Positions 22,624-30,976 of a stretch of 64,000 nt of DNA are shown in pieces. Positions within the stretch are counted from its first letter, which is position 1. Every line of letters begins with the position of its first letter. The position numbers and the translations under genes were made by a program. The stretch lies in assembly GCF_900101625.1 (NCBI RefSeq), contig NZ_FMYZ01000001.1, forward strand, positions 590,304-654,303. Direction: 5' to 3'. The notes under the pieces are model-generated. The model saw only the letters and a list, made by a program, of their open reading frames with translations. It was not told the DNA's origin and made no database searches. The DNA comes from Cupriavidus sp. YR651. GTDB taxonomy: Bacteria; Pseudomonadota; Gammaproteobacteria; Burkholderiales; Burkholderiaceae.

Positions 22624-23832
22624 TCACAAGGCCAGCGCCGCACGGCCCGCGGCGATCAGGATCGAATCGTTCTGCGGCGTGTGAATGCGGCTGCAAAGCA
22701 CATCCCGATAGTGCCGCTCGAGCGGGTTGTTGCGGCTCAGGCCGTGATTGCCGGACAGTTGCAAGGCCATCTCCACGGCCCGGATAGCATTGCCGGTGAC
22801 CGTGAACTTCAGCAGGCCGCTGTCCGTGGCCAGTGGCGGCGCGCCCGCATCGGTGCGCGCGGCGGCCGCATCCAGCAGCCCCTGGTTGGTGTGGAGCAGC
22901 GCCGCGATCTCGCCGATGGTCTCCTGCACACGCGGCAGCGTAGCCAGCGGCGCGCCGAGGCTGCCCGGTGCGCGCTCACGCACAAAGCCACGAATCCAGT
23001 CGAAGCCGGCGCGCGCCACGGCGTCGTACAGGCTGCCGAGCAACACCACCATCCACGCCTGCTGATCCGTGCTGGCGTCGACGTCCGCCTGACTGGCGCC
23101 CGCAGGTGCCCACGCGGCGGGCGGGCGGATATCGACAGCGTTCGCGAGCGGTATCCACACGTCGTCCAGCACAGTCTCGTGGCTGCCCGAAGCGCGCAAG
23201 CCGAGGTGATTCCAGTTCTCCACCACGCCGATGCCCGGCGTATCGGCCTCCGGCTTTGGCACGAGGAAAACGCCGACGCGCGGATCTGGCTCATGCGTGC
23301 GCGCCCACACGACCAGCCATTTCAGCGCCGGAATACCGGTGCTGTAGAGCTTGCGGCCACGGATGCGCCATTGATCGCCCACGCGCGTGGCCACGGTGGC
23401 GGGCAGTCCGCCGCGCGCCGGCGAGCCGAGGTCCGGCTCCACACGTAGCGAATTGATCAGCGCACCGGACGCCACCGCGCTGGAAAACACTTCCCGCCGC
23501 ACGGCTTCCGGCCAGCGCGAATCGGCGCGTCCGATGGCTCGGTGCTGCAGATAGGTCATCGTCAGCACCAGCGCCGTCGCCGCATCGCCAGATGCCACCG
23601 CGGCGACGATGCGTCGCGCCTCCGCAAGGCCCGCCCCGCCGCCGCCGTATTCGCGCGGTACCACCTGGGCAATCAATCCGTGCCGATGCAGCCAATCGAA
23701 GTTGTCGTGCGGAAAGCTGCCCTGTGCGTCGTGATCGGCGGCCGTCGCCGCAAAGCGGGCAGTCAGTTCAGCCAGCACATCGGCCAGCCGCGGCTCGCTC
23801 GCCGGCAGCCGGCGCAGCGGAGAAGAAGACAT
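22624..23832 (-). CDS. Acyl-CoA-dehydrogenase-fold flavoprotein, SfnB-like
   Basis: The 402-residue protein has the acyl-CoA dehydrogenase fold. The N-terminal helical domain has DNFDWLHRHGLIAQVVPREY. The central FAD-binding beta-domain includes WRIRGRKLYSTGIPALKWLV and LGLRASGSHETVLDDVWIPL, and the C-terminal domain has MALQLSGNHGLSRNNPLERH and a YRDVLCSRIHTPQND segment. The usual acyl-CoA catalytic Glu is not evident, and the best match is the SfnB/DszC-like group that acts with reduced flavin on organic sulfur compounds. It starts at 23832 with AAGGA upstream and diverges from the LLM monooxygenase gene. A 12-bp palindrome (23939-23950) lies in the shared promoter region. The exact substrate is unknown. 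Confidence 0.75.
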   Translation of the reverse strand: MSSSPLRRLPASEPRLADVLAELTARFAATAADHDAQGSFPHDNFDWLHRHGLIAQVVPREYGGGGAGLAEARRIVAAVASGDAATALVLTMTYLQHRAIGRADSRWPEAVRREVFSSAVASGALINSLRVEPDLGSPARGGLPATVATRVGDQWRIRGRKLYSTGIPALKWLVVWARTHEPDPRVGVFLVPKPEADTPGIGVVENWNHLGLRASGSHETVLDDVWIPLANAVDIRPPAAWAPAGASQADVDASTDQQAWMVVLLGSLYDAVARAGFDWIRGFVRERAPGSLGAPLATLPRVQETIGEIAALLHTNQGLLDAAAARTDAGAPPLATDSGLLKFTVTGNAIRAVEMALQLSGNHGLSRNNPLERHYRDVLCSRIHTPQNDSILIAAGRAALAL

Positions 23833-23938
23833 GGTGGGGGTCCTTGCAGGGGATGCTCGTGAAGGGATCGCCGCATAGCGTACCGCCGGCGCAGCGCGCC
23901 GATAACGACGCATATCGCATATCCAGCAGCGGTTTTTG

Positions 23939-23950
23939 CTGAATATTCAG
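23939..23950. promoter_or_regulatory. 12-bp palindrome in the divergent sulfur promoter region
   Basis: CTGAATATTCAG is a perfect 12-bp palindrome between the divergent SfnB-like and LLM genes. It is a good candidate operator for a sulfur-starvation regulator. No regulator gene is encoded in the locus, so a global one such as CysB would have to act in trans. Confidence 0.5.
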
Positions 23951-24031
23951 TGGCGTTTTTATTCGTTGGGGCGTGTCGGACGCTGGCGTACTTTCTTCCT
24001 CAGCCCGCTTCACGAACCAGGAGAACCACGC

Positions 24032-25123
24032 ATGAGCGTCGACATCATCGGCATGATCCAGAGCCAGAAGCAGTCCGAGATCCATCCGCCTTCCGGCCCG
24101 GTGATCGATCGCGACTATGTGCGCGCCTTCGCGCAGGCCCACGAGCAGGCGGGCTTCGACCGCATCCTCGTGCCCCACCACTCCACCGGCCCTTCGGCCA
24201 CGCTGACCATTTCCTATGCGGCCACGGTCACCGAGCGGATTCACTTCATGCTGGCTCACCGGCCGGGATTCACGTCGCCGACGCTGGCCGCGCGCCAGAT
24301 CGCCACGCTGGACCAGTTCAGCGGCGGACGGCTGGGCGTGCATTTCATCTCGGGCGGCTCCGACGACGAACAGAAGCGGGACGGCGACTATCTCGACCAT
24401 GACCAGCGCTACGCCCGCACCGATGAGTACCTCGGCATCCTCCGCCGCATCTGGACGGAGGACAAGCCGTTCGACCACGCGGGCACCTTCTATCGCTTCA
24501 GCAATGGCTTCTCCGAGGTCAAGCCGGCGCAGCGACCGCATGTGCCGGTCTACTTTGGCGGCGCGTCCGAGGCCGCCATCGCCGTTGCGGGCAAGCATGC
24601 CGACGTCTACGCACTGTGGGGCGAATCGCTCGAACAGGTGCGCGAGCTGACCACGCGCGTGCGTGCCGAAGCCGCGAAGCATGGGCGCGAGGTGCGCTTC
24701 TCGGTCTCGTTCCGGCCGGTGCTGGCCGAAACGGAAGACAAGGCCTGGGCCCGCGCCGAGCGCATCCTGGAACGCACGCGCGCCCTGCGCATACAGGCTG
24801 GCTACAGCCGCGGCGGCCCGCAGCAGAGCGAGGGCGCGCGCCGGCTGCTGGCGGCGGCCGAGCAAGGCGACCGCGTCGACGCGCGGTTGTGGACCGCCAT
24901 CGCTCGCGAAACCGGCGGCCGCCATAACTCGACCGGGCTCGTCGGCACCCCCGAGCAGGTGGCCGAGGCGCTGCTGGCCTACTACGACATCGGCGTCACC
25001 ACCTTCCTGATTCGCGGCTTCGATCCGCTGGAAGACGCAATCGACTACGGCCGGGAGCTGATCCCGCGTGTCCGCGAGCTGGTGGCCCGGCGCGACGCGG
25101 AAGGTAGCCGGAAGGCCGCCTGA
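24032..25123 (+). CDS. LLM-class FMNH2-dependent monooxygenase (SsuD-like)
   Basis: The 363-residue TIM-barrel flavin enzyme belongs to the bacterial-luciferase family that includes alkanesulfonate monooxygenase. The N terminus MSVDIIGMIQSQKQSEIH, then GFDRILVPHHSTGPSATLTI, HFMLAHRPGFTSPTLAARQI and LDQFSGGRLGVHFISGGSDD are the familiar FMN-binding segments. The C-terminal half has VPVYFGGASEAAIAVAGKHA and NSTGLVGTPEQVAEALLAYY. It would use FMNH2 from the flavin reductase at 29533 and O2 to release sulfite from a sulfonate or a related C-S compound. The start follows CAGGAGAACC. It is the first gene of a run of six on the plus strand that includes the ABC transporter. Confidence 0.88.
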   Translation: MSVDIIGMIQSQKQSEIHPPSGPVIDRDYVRAFAQAHEQAGFDRILVPHHSTGPSATLTISYAATVTERIHFMLAHRPGFTSPTLAARQIATLDQFSGGRLGVHFISGGSDDEQKRDGDYLDHDQRYARTDEYLGILRRIWTEDKPFDHAGTFYRFSNGFSEVKPAQRPHVPVYFGGASEAAIAVAGKHADVYALWGESLEQVRELTTRVRAEAAKHGREVRFSVSFRPVLAETEDKAWARAERILERTRALRIQAGYSRGGPQQSEGARRLLAAAEQGDRVDARLWTAIARETGGRHNSTGLVGTPEQVAEALLAYYDIGVTTFLIRGFDPLEDAIDYGRELIPRVRELVARRDAEGSRKAA

Positions 25124-25240
25124 GCCCGAGCCTGCCCGCTGCAATCACGTCGACGACGGCGCAACGAGGACGCCATGACGGCGCGGGCGACATCGAAGAA
25201 CACACCTACGTGCCATGACAAGACGGGAAAACAGACAACC

Positions 25241-26287
25241 ATGAGCCAGCCGGAAGCCAACCCCATCAACGATCCACACAATCCACACCGCTCACACAGC
25301 TCACGCCGCCGCGATCTCCTGCGGCTGGCCGGTTCGGCGGCGATCGCCGCGCCCGCGCTGATCCTGGGCCGCCAGGCCTGGTCGGCGCCGCGCAAGCTGA
25401 CGTTCGCGTGGAACCAGAATTCCTTTTGCCTGACGCCGATCGTCGTCGCGCAGGAACGGGGCTTCTTCGAGAAGAATGGCCTGCAGGTGGACCTGATCAA
25501 CTACAGCGGCTCCACCGACCAGTTGCTGGAGTCGATCGCCACCGGCAAGGCCGATGCCGCCGTGGGCATGATTCACCGCTGGCTCAAGCCGCTCGAAGCG
25601 GGCTTCGACGTCAAGATCATCGGCAGCTCGCACGGCGGTTGCGTGCGGCTGGTGGGATCGAAGGCCGCAGGGGTCACGAACCTGCAGCAACTGAAGGGAA
25701 AGACCGTGGGCGTGAGCGACCTGGCCGCGCCGGGCAAGCACTTCTTCACGATCCTGCTGGCCAAGAACGGCATCGACCCGGACAAGGACATCACGTGGCG
25801 CCAGTACCCGGCCGACTTGCTGGGTGTGGCCGTGGACAAGGGCGAGATCCAGGCGATTGCCGACGGTGATCCCAACCTCTACCTGCTGGAGAAGCGCACC
25901 AACGGCGCCTACGTGGAACTGGCGACCAACCTGACCGGCGAGTACGCGCGCAAGGTCTGCTGCGTGGTCGGTGCACGCGGGGAGCTGGTGCGCAACGACA
26001 AGCCGGCCGCATCCGCGCTGGCGCGCTCGATCGTCCAGGCGACGGACTTCGTCAACGAGAACCCGAACGAGGCTGCCCGCGTATTCGCGAAGTACTCGCC
26101 GAAGATCAACCTCGACGACTTGCGCAAGCTGTACGCCACGCTGACCTATACGCACCACCCGACCGGCGTCGACCTGCAAGAGGAGATTGCGTTCTACGCC
26201 GACGACTTCCGCCGTATCGGCGTGCTCAAGAAGTCCACCGATGCAAAGCGGCTGGCGCAGCATGTCTACGCCAACGTTCTGGGGTGA
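25241..26287 (+). CDS. ABC transporter periplasmic binding protein, Tat-exported (sulfonate/taurine type)
   Basis: The 348-residue protein belongs to the SsuA/TauA/NMT1 group of binding proteins for sulfonates, nitrate or taurine. Export is by the twin-arginine route: SSRRRDLLRLAGSAAIAAPA is a proper RR signal with cleavage near AWSA. The mature part reads KLTFAWNQNSFCLTPIVVAQ and GLQVDLINYSGSTDQLLESI, with TGKADAAVGMIHRWLKPLEA and QQLKGKTVGVSDLAAPGKHF as the family core. Tat export fits a protein that folds before export. The start at 25241 is the one that gives the Tat signal; the ATG at 25175 adds unrelated residues. The permease and ATPase follow directly, 4 bp apart and overlapping. Confidence 0.87.
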   Translation: MSQPEANPINDPHNPHRSHSSRRRDLLRLAGSAAIAAPALILGRQAWSAPRKLTFAWNQNSFCLTPIVVAQERGFFEKNGLQVDLINYSGSTDQLLESIATGKADAAVGMIHRWLKPLEAGFDVKIIGSSHGGCVRLVGSKAAGVTNLQQLKGKTVGVSDLAAPGKHFFTILLAKNGIDPDKDITWRQYPADLLGVAVDKGEIQAIADGDPNLYLLEKRTNGAYVELATNLTGEYARKVCCVVGARGELVRNDKPAASALARSIVQATDFVNENPNEAARVFAKYSPKINLDDLRKLYATLTYTHHPTGVDLQEEIAFYADDFRRIGVLKKSTDAKRLAQHVYANVLG

Positions 26288-26291
26288 TGCC

Positions 26292-27389
26292 ATGACGACG
26301 AGCCACACCGCGCTGGACGCGGGTCTTGCCCGCGACAACGAAGCGGGGCGCAGCGCTTTCTCCGGCGCGGCGCCCGGTGCCGCCCGCGCTGCGGCCGGCC
26401 ACACGCCTGCGCAGCCGCATCGTGCGGGCCTCTGGCTGACCGGCCTGGTTGCGGCGCTGACCTGGGCCGCATTCGGCGCGGTGACCTGGCGCTGGCCCAA
26501 CAAGGCCGTCGGCTTCAGCGACTGGGCCTATACCGAAGCCCTCGGGATCGCCGCGCTGGCGGTCGCCGCCGCATTGGCGTTGCTGGCGCTGACGGGCCAG
26601 CATGTGGCCCCGCTGCGGCGCGCACTGACCGCGTTGCGCTCGGCTGGACCCTGGCTGGTGGCGTTGCCACTGGGGTTCGCCGCGTGGGAAATCCTGACCG
26701 CCAAGACCGCCATCCTGCCGACCCCATTCTTCGCGCCGCCGCAGGCGCTGATCGAGGTCTACCTCGACGACTGGCAGCGCCTGGGCGACAGCGTGCTGAA
26801 CACCCTGAAGCTGCTCGGGCTGGGCGTGGCCTATGGCGGCGCGGCGGGCTTCCTGATCGGCGTGTCGATCGGCTGGTCGCGCCGGATCGGCTACTGGGTC
26901 CACCCCGTGCTGCGCGTGCTGGGGCCGCTGCCCTCCACCGCACTGCTGCCGCTGACGTTCTACTTCTTCCCGTCCAGCTATTCCGCCGCCGTGTTCCTGA
27001 TCGCACTGGCGACAGCCTTCCCCGTGGCCGTGCTGACATGGTCCGGCGTGGCCGGCGTCAACAAGAGCTACTACGACGTGGCCCGCACGATGGGCGCCTC
27101 CGGCTGGTTCCTGGTGCTGCGCGTGGCGATTCCCGCTGCGCTGCCGCAGGTGTTCGTCGGCCTGTTCATGGGATTGGGCGCATCGTTCTCGGTGCTCGTC
27201 ACCGCCGAGATGATGGGCGTGAAATCGGGCCTCGGGTGGTATCTCACCTGGGCACAAGGCTGGGCCTCGTATGTGAACATGTACGCCGCGCTGATCGTGA
27301 TGGCGCTGCTGTTCTCGGGCGTCATCACCTTGCTGTTCGTCGTGCGCGACCGCGCGCTGTCGTGGCAAAAAGGAACCGTGAAATGGTAG
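26292..27389 (+). CDS. ABC transporter permease (sulfonate/taurine type)
   Basis: The 365-residue inner-membrane protein carries the transmembrane channel of the ABC importer. An unusual N-terminal part of about 130 residues, with two extra hydrophobic segments (LWLTGLVAALTWAAFGAVTW and ALGIAALAVAAALALLALTG), precedes the normal six-helix SsuC-like core. The EAA-type ATPase contact is in SYYDVARTMGASGWFLVLRV with the G three residues after the A-rich turn, and VFVGLFMGLGASFSVLVTAE follows. The usual length of SsuC proteins is about 260 residues, so the extension is notable. It starts 4 bp after the binding-protein stop, and its end overlaps the ATPase start by 7 bp. Confidence 0.87.
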   Translation: MTTSHTALDAGLARDNEAGRSAFSGAAPGAARAAAGHTPAQPHRAGLWLTGLVAALTWAAFGAVTWRWPNKAVGFSDWAYTEALGIAALAVAAALALLALTGQHVAPLRRALTALRSAGPWLVALPLGFAAWEILTAKTAILPTPFFAPPQALIEVYLDDWQRLGDSVLNTLKLLGLGVAYGGAAGFLIGVSIGWSRRIGYWVHPVLRVLGPLPSTALLPLTFYFFPSSYSAAVFLIALATAFPVAVLTWSGVAGVNKSYYDVARTMGASGWFLVLRVAIPAALPQVFVGLFMGLGASFSVLVTAEMMGVKSGLGWYLTWAQGWASYVNMYAALIVMALLFSGVITLLFVVRDRALSWQKGTVKW

Positions 27390-28201
27390 CCGTCCTCGCG
27401 CGCGAACCGGCCGCGCAGGCTCATGATCCGGTGCCGGCATCCGGCCCGGGAGCCCGCATCGATATCCGCAACGTCAGCCACGCCTTTGGCGACGGCGACA
27501 AGCGCCTGGAGGTGCTCGACGACGTCAACCTGACCGTGGCGCCCGGCGAATTCGTGGCCCTGCTGGGCCCGAGCGGCTGCGGCAAGTCCACGCTGCTGCG
27601 GCTGGTCGCCGGGCTCGACGCGCCATCATCGGGCCAGATCCTGCAGGACGGCACGCCGATTGAAAACCCGGACCCGTCGCGCATCGTCGTCTTCCAGGAC
27701 CCGACGCTCTACCCCTGGCGCCGCGTGTGGGACAACGTAGCGCTGGGCCTTCAGGCGCGCGGCATCGTCAAGCGCGAACGCCATCGCGTGGATGACGCGC
27801 TCAGGCGCGTGGGGCTCGAAGCCTTCGACCGCGCCTTCCCGCACCAACTCTCCGGCGGCATGGCGCAGCGCGTGGCACTGGCCCGCGCGCTGGTCAATGA
27901 TCCGCAATTGCTCGTGCTCGACGAACCGCTCGGCAAGCTCGATTCGCTGACCCGGCTGGCCATGCAGAGCGATCTGGTCGAGTTATGGCAACGCGCCGGC
28001 TTCTCCGCACTGCTGGTCACGCACGATGTGGAGGAGGCGCTGTTCCTGGCGCAGCGCGTGATCGTGTTCAGCGACCGTCCGGCAAAGATCCGGGCCGAGC
28101 TCAAAGTCGACCTGCCCTACCCGCGCCATCGTGGCGATCCGCGCCTGACGGCTCTGCGTCACGAAGCGCTGCGTCTTCTGGGGCTCGATGCCAGCTGGTA
28201 A
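27383..28201 (+). CDS. ABC transporter ATPase (SsuB/TauB-like)
   Basis: The 272-residue ATPase powers the sulfonate-type importer. It has Walker [18 protein letters not shown]-loop [15 protein letters not shown], signature [15 protein letters not shown], Walker [17 protein letters not shown] and the switch His in [16 protein letters not shown] 40-residue Ala/Pro-rich N-terminal extension precedes the ATPase fold, which starts at [20 protein letters not shown]. Start codon 27383 is preceded by AAAAAGGAACC, overlaps the permease end, and gives [13 protein letters not shown] longer open frame upstream belongs to a different reading of the permease gene and is rejected. The cytochrome gene follows 45 bp later. 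Confidence 0.92.
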   Translation: MVAVLAREPAAQAHDPVPASGPGARIDIRNVSHAFGDGDKRLEVLDDVNLTVAPGEFVALLGPSGCGKSTLLRLVAGLDAPSSGQILQDGTPIENPDPSRIVVFQDPTLYPWRRVWDNVALGLQARGIVKRERHRVDDALRRVGLEAFDRAFPHQLSGGMAQRVALARALVNDPQLLVLDEPLGKLDSLTRLAMQSDLVELWQRAGFSALLVTHDVEEALFLAQRVIVFSDRPAKIRAELKVDLPYPRHRGDPRLTALRHEALRLLGLDASW

Positions 28202-28246
28202 CGCGATGACGGCAACGGCCCCGCGCCACCGCAGCCGGGGCTTCGC

Positions 28247-29434
28247 ATGAACGGCCTGCCGCCGCAGGCGTGGCTCAACACTCTGCTCGTCGTGCTTCAG
28301 GAGGCGCAGCTCGCACTGCTGCGCGCCTGGCACGCGCTCGGCCTGACCGGCGACATCCACGGCCAGCCCGCGTGGCCGTGGGCCCATCGCATCGTGGGCG
28401 AAACCCTGCTGATCGACCTCGGCCTGGCGCGGCAACTCGCGTGGAGCGTGGCGGCGATTACCTTCGCGCTGCTCGCAGTCATGGTTGCGCTGCTGTGGCG
28501 CCGCCGGCGACTGCCGTGGCTGGCGGCCGGCGCGCTGGCGCTGGTGCTGGCGCCCTGGCCCTCGCCGGCGCTGGTGTTCGGCCCGGCCGCGCCGACGAGC
28601 TTTCACGCAAGCCCCACCGGTTTTTCGGTCGCGTCCATCGCTCGCGGCGAGCGCGTTTATACGCAGCATTGCGCGGCCTGCCACGGCGCGGATGGACGCG
28701 GCGAAGGCCCACTCGCGCACACGCTGCAACATTGGCCGCCGACCGTGGTCAGCCCGTTGCTGGGACGCCGTGCAGAGGGCGAACTGTTTTGGCACATCCA
28801 GACCGGCATGCGCGACGTACGCGGCCGGTCGACGATGCCCGCATTTGGCCGGCTTCTGGACGATGCCGACACATGGGCGGTGCTCGACTACATGAAGGCG
28901 CTGGCCGCCGGCAGCGGCGCCGTCGCCACCGGCAATTGGCCAAACCCGCTGCGCCTGCCCGACGTTTCCATCCGCTGCGGCACCGATGCGCCGCGCCCCC
29001 TCTCTGAATGGCGTGGCAACCAGCGCGTGCGCGTGGTGGCGTTCGACGGCCCGCCCGCCGCACTGCCGATAGAGGATCCGCGCTTCCTGACACTGCTGGT
29101 GACGCCGGACGGCAAGCCGCCCGCCAGCGTGCCGCAATTTCGTGCAGGGTGCGTGGCGATGCCAGCGGCGACGTGGCGCGTGATCGCGCAGATCGCCGGC
29201 GTCCCGGCTTCCGCATTGGCCGGCACCGAGCTACTGGCTGACCGCAACGGCTGGCTGCGCGCACGCGGCGCGCCGGGTCGCGGCACCTGGAGCGATGCCG
29301 ACCTGCTTTGCACCTCGGGCCAGCCGGCGGCCGCGCGCGCCGGAACGCCACCATCGCGGGACGGCCTCACCGCGTTGCTGCTGCGCATGGACGCGGAACC
29401 CGTGCGCTTTGTTCAAGGCGGATTCATTCATTAG
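28247..29434 (+). CDS. Membrane-anchored c-type cytochrome
   Basis: The 395-residue protein is unusual for a sulfonate locus. The N terminus has three hydrophobic stretches (WLNTLLVVLQEAQLALLRAW, AWSVAAITFALLAVMVALLW and a third, LPWLAAGALALVLAPWPSPA), then a soluble cytochrome c domain with the heme motif CAACH at residues 142-146 and a candidate Met ligand in STMPAFGRL. A second soluble part (from IRCGTDAPRPLSEWRGNQRV) has no recognised cofactor motif and ends with RFVQGGFIH. Electron transfer to the respiratory chain is likely. One possible use is to accept electrons from oxidation of sulfite or another sulfur product, but no sulfite dehydrogenase is encoded here. The gene follows the ATPase on the same strand. 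Confidence 0.75.
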   Translation: MNGLPPQAWLNTLLVVLQEAQLALLRAWHALGLTGDIHGQPAWPWAHRIVGETLLIDLGLARQLAWSVAAITFALLAVMVALLWRRRRLPWLAAGALALVLAPWPSPALVFGPAAPTSFHASPTGFSVASIARGERVYTQHCAACHGADGRGEGPLAHTLQHWPPTVVSPLLGRRAEGELFWHIQTGMRDVRGRSTMPAFGRLLDDADTWAVLDYMKALAAGSGAVATGNWPNPLRLPDVSIRCGTDAPRPLSEWRGNQRVRVVAFDGPPAALPIEDPRFLTLLVTPDGKPPASVPQFRAGCVAMPAATWRVIAQIAGVPASALAGTELLADRNGWLRARGAPGRGTWSDADLLCTSGQPAAARAGTPPSRDGLTALLLRMDAEPVRFVQGGFIH

Positions 29435-29532
29435 GAAGACAGGCGCACGCCGGGACTGCAAGGGCGGCATGCTGCGACAAACCCCGGAGCATGCGAGACT
29501 AGCCGCCTGCCCTTTCTCTTGGCCACATCACC

Positions 29533-30165
29533 ATGTCCACCCATCGACCAGCCCCGTCCGACGTCCATTTCTACCGTCCCGAAGATGGCCACGGCCTGCC
29601 TCACGATCCGTTCAAGGCCATCGTCGCGCCCCGCATGATCGGCTGGATTTCCAGTCGCGACGCAGCGGGCCGCGTCAACCTGGCGCCGTACAGCTTCTTT
29701 GGTGCCTTTGCCGGCAACCCGCCCGTGATCGGGTTTTCCAGCGAGGGCTACAAGGACACGGTCCGCAATATCGAAGCCACTGGCGAATTCGCGTGGAACA
29801 TGGCCAGCCTTTCCCTGGCCGAGAAGATGAATGCCACCTCTGCCAGCGTACCGAGCGATGTCGACGAATTCGTGCTGGCCGGGCTGACGCCGGCACCGGG
29901 GCGCAGCATCGCGGCGCCCCATGTGGCCGAGTCCCCGGCGGCGCTGGAATGCAAGGTGTTGCAAGTGATCCGGCTGAACGCGCTGGACGGATCGCCGATG
30001 CCCAACTGGCTGGTGCTGGGCCAGGTGGTGGGGGTGCATATCCGTGGCGAGTTTCTCAAGGAGGGGATGTTCGACACCTTCCTCGCGCAACCCGTGATGC
30101 GGGCCGGCTATCGTGCCGACTACGCGCAAACGGGCGACAAGTTCGAGATGATCCGGCCGCGCTGA
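29533..30165 (+). CDS. Flavin reductase family protein
   Basis: The 210-residue protein has the FMN-binding split-barrel fold of the flavin reductase / DIM6-NTAB family, with the segments PFKAIVAPRMIGWISSRDAA, NLAPYSFFGAFAGNPPVIGF and EFAWNMASLSLAEKMNATSA and a LVLGQVVGVHIRGEFL strand. Such proteins reduce FMN with NAD(P)H and feed two-component monooxygenases. Here it would supply FMNH2 to the LLM enzyme at 24032 and possibly to the SfnB-like flavoprotein. It is separated from the cytochrome gene by 98 bp and closes the sulfur run of plus-strand genes. It may have its own promoter because of that gap. Function is by family and context, and the substrate flavin is not shown. Confidence 0.82.
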   Translation: MSTHRPAPSDVHFYRPEDGHGLPHDPFKAIVAPRMIGWISSRDAAGRVNLAPYSFFGAFAGNPPVIGFSSEGYKDTVRNIEATGEFAWNMASLSLAEKMNATSASVPSDVDEFVLAGLTPAPGRSIAAPHVAESPAALECKVLQVIRLNALDGSPMPNWLVLGQVVGVHIRGEFLKEGMFDTFLAQPVMRAGYRADYAQTGDKFEMIRPR

Positions 30166-30292
30166 GCAGGGGTTCGATCAATGATCGCCAAAGATTCAGA
30201 CATTTCAGACGCCAATTCCAGACTTTTCCTGTAGATCGGCCCACACCAGCCGCGTAGCGTGAGGGCCCTCCTCTTGCTACGGAATCACGTGG

Positions 30293-30976
30293 ATGTCGCT
30301 GGATCTGCTGCCTTCGGAATACGCCGCTCAACTCGCCATCGGGGCCATACGGCCCTGGACGGGCCACCATGCCGGGTCCGCCGGCCTGTTCGAGGTCCGG
30401 CCGCGACACATCCCGCGCGATGTGCGCCCGGTCTTCGACGAAGACCTGGATTGCATCATCGGATACCACCGCGTATTCCGGGAGCGTTGCTATCTCTATG
30501 ACCTGACCGGGGACATGGCCGCGATCTGGGAAGGCATGAAGGATTTACCGCCACCGGCGCAGCACGATACGTTGCTGGTGGCGGGCGGCCTCTGGGCTGC
30601 GAATGTGCGCGGGATGACGGCGCTGGGGATTGCGGGGAGCGGGGTCGCGCTGGCGCCGACGACGCTGGCCCAGCTACGCAAGCGGTTTGCCGGGCTGACG
30701 CAGGTGCCGCTGCACTTCACGGAGGCCGCGCACGCCAGCATGGACGATGCGCGGCGCTTTGTGCCACCGCATATCCTGCGGCTGGCGATGCGACTGGGCC
30801 AGCGCGGCAACGCGCCCGCGGAATGGCCGGGTGCGGCGCGCTATCTGGCCAGGATGTCGATCATGCAACTGCCCTGCATCCTGGACCTGGTCACCGTCGA
30901 TGACGGCACCGTGGTCCAGTTCCGGCACTGGCGTTACGCCGAGACCCGGCCGGACGATGCCTGGCCGGCAGCCTGA
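30293..30976 (+). CDS. Unknown protein of 227 residues
   Basis: I recognise no family. The start MSLDLLPSEYAAQLAIGAIR, then RHIPRDVRPVFDEDLDCIIG and YHRVFRERCYLYDLTGDMAA suggest a compact cytoplasmic domain, followed by a Gly/Ala-rich middle and HASMDDARRFVPPHILRLAM. The end has LDLVTVDDGTVVQFRHWRYA. There is no signal peptide, membrane helix or obvious catalytic motif. The 3' end overlaps the end of waaC on the other strand by 43 bp, so the two genes converge and share coding sequence. The gene is preceded by a 127-bp gap in which no clear promoter is seen. It could be a heme, nucleotide or cofactor-binding protein, but nothing visible supports a specific choice. Confidence 0.65.
   Translation: MSLDLLPSEYAAQLAIGAIRPWTGHHAGSAGLFEVRPRHIPRDVRPVFDEDLDCIIGYHRVFRERCYLYDLTGDMAAIWEGMKDLPPPAQHDTLLVAGGLWAANVRGMTALGIAGSGVALAPTTLAQLRKRFAGLTQVPLHFTEAAHASMDDARRFVPPHILRLAMRLGQRGNAPAEWPGAARYLARMSIMQLPCILDLVTVDDGTVVQFRHWRYAETRPDDAWPAA

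Noticed and set aside
22597-23448. Plus-strand open frame opposite the SfnB-like gene
   Set aside because: Composition is typical of antisense frames in GC-rich DNA and the minus-strand gene is well supported.
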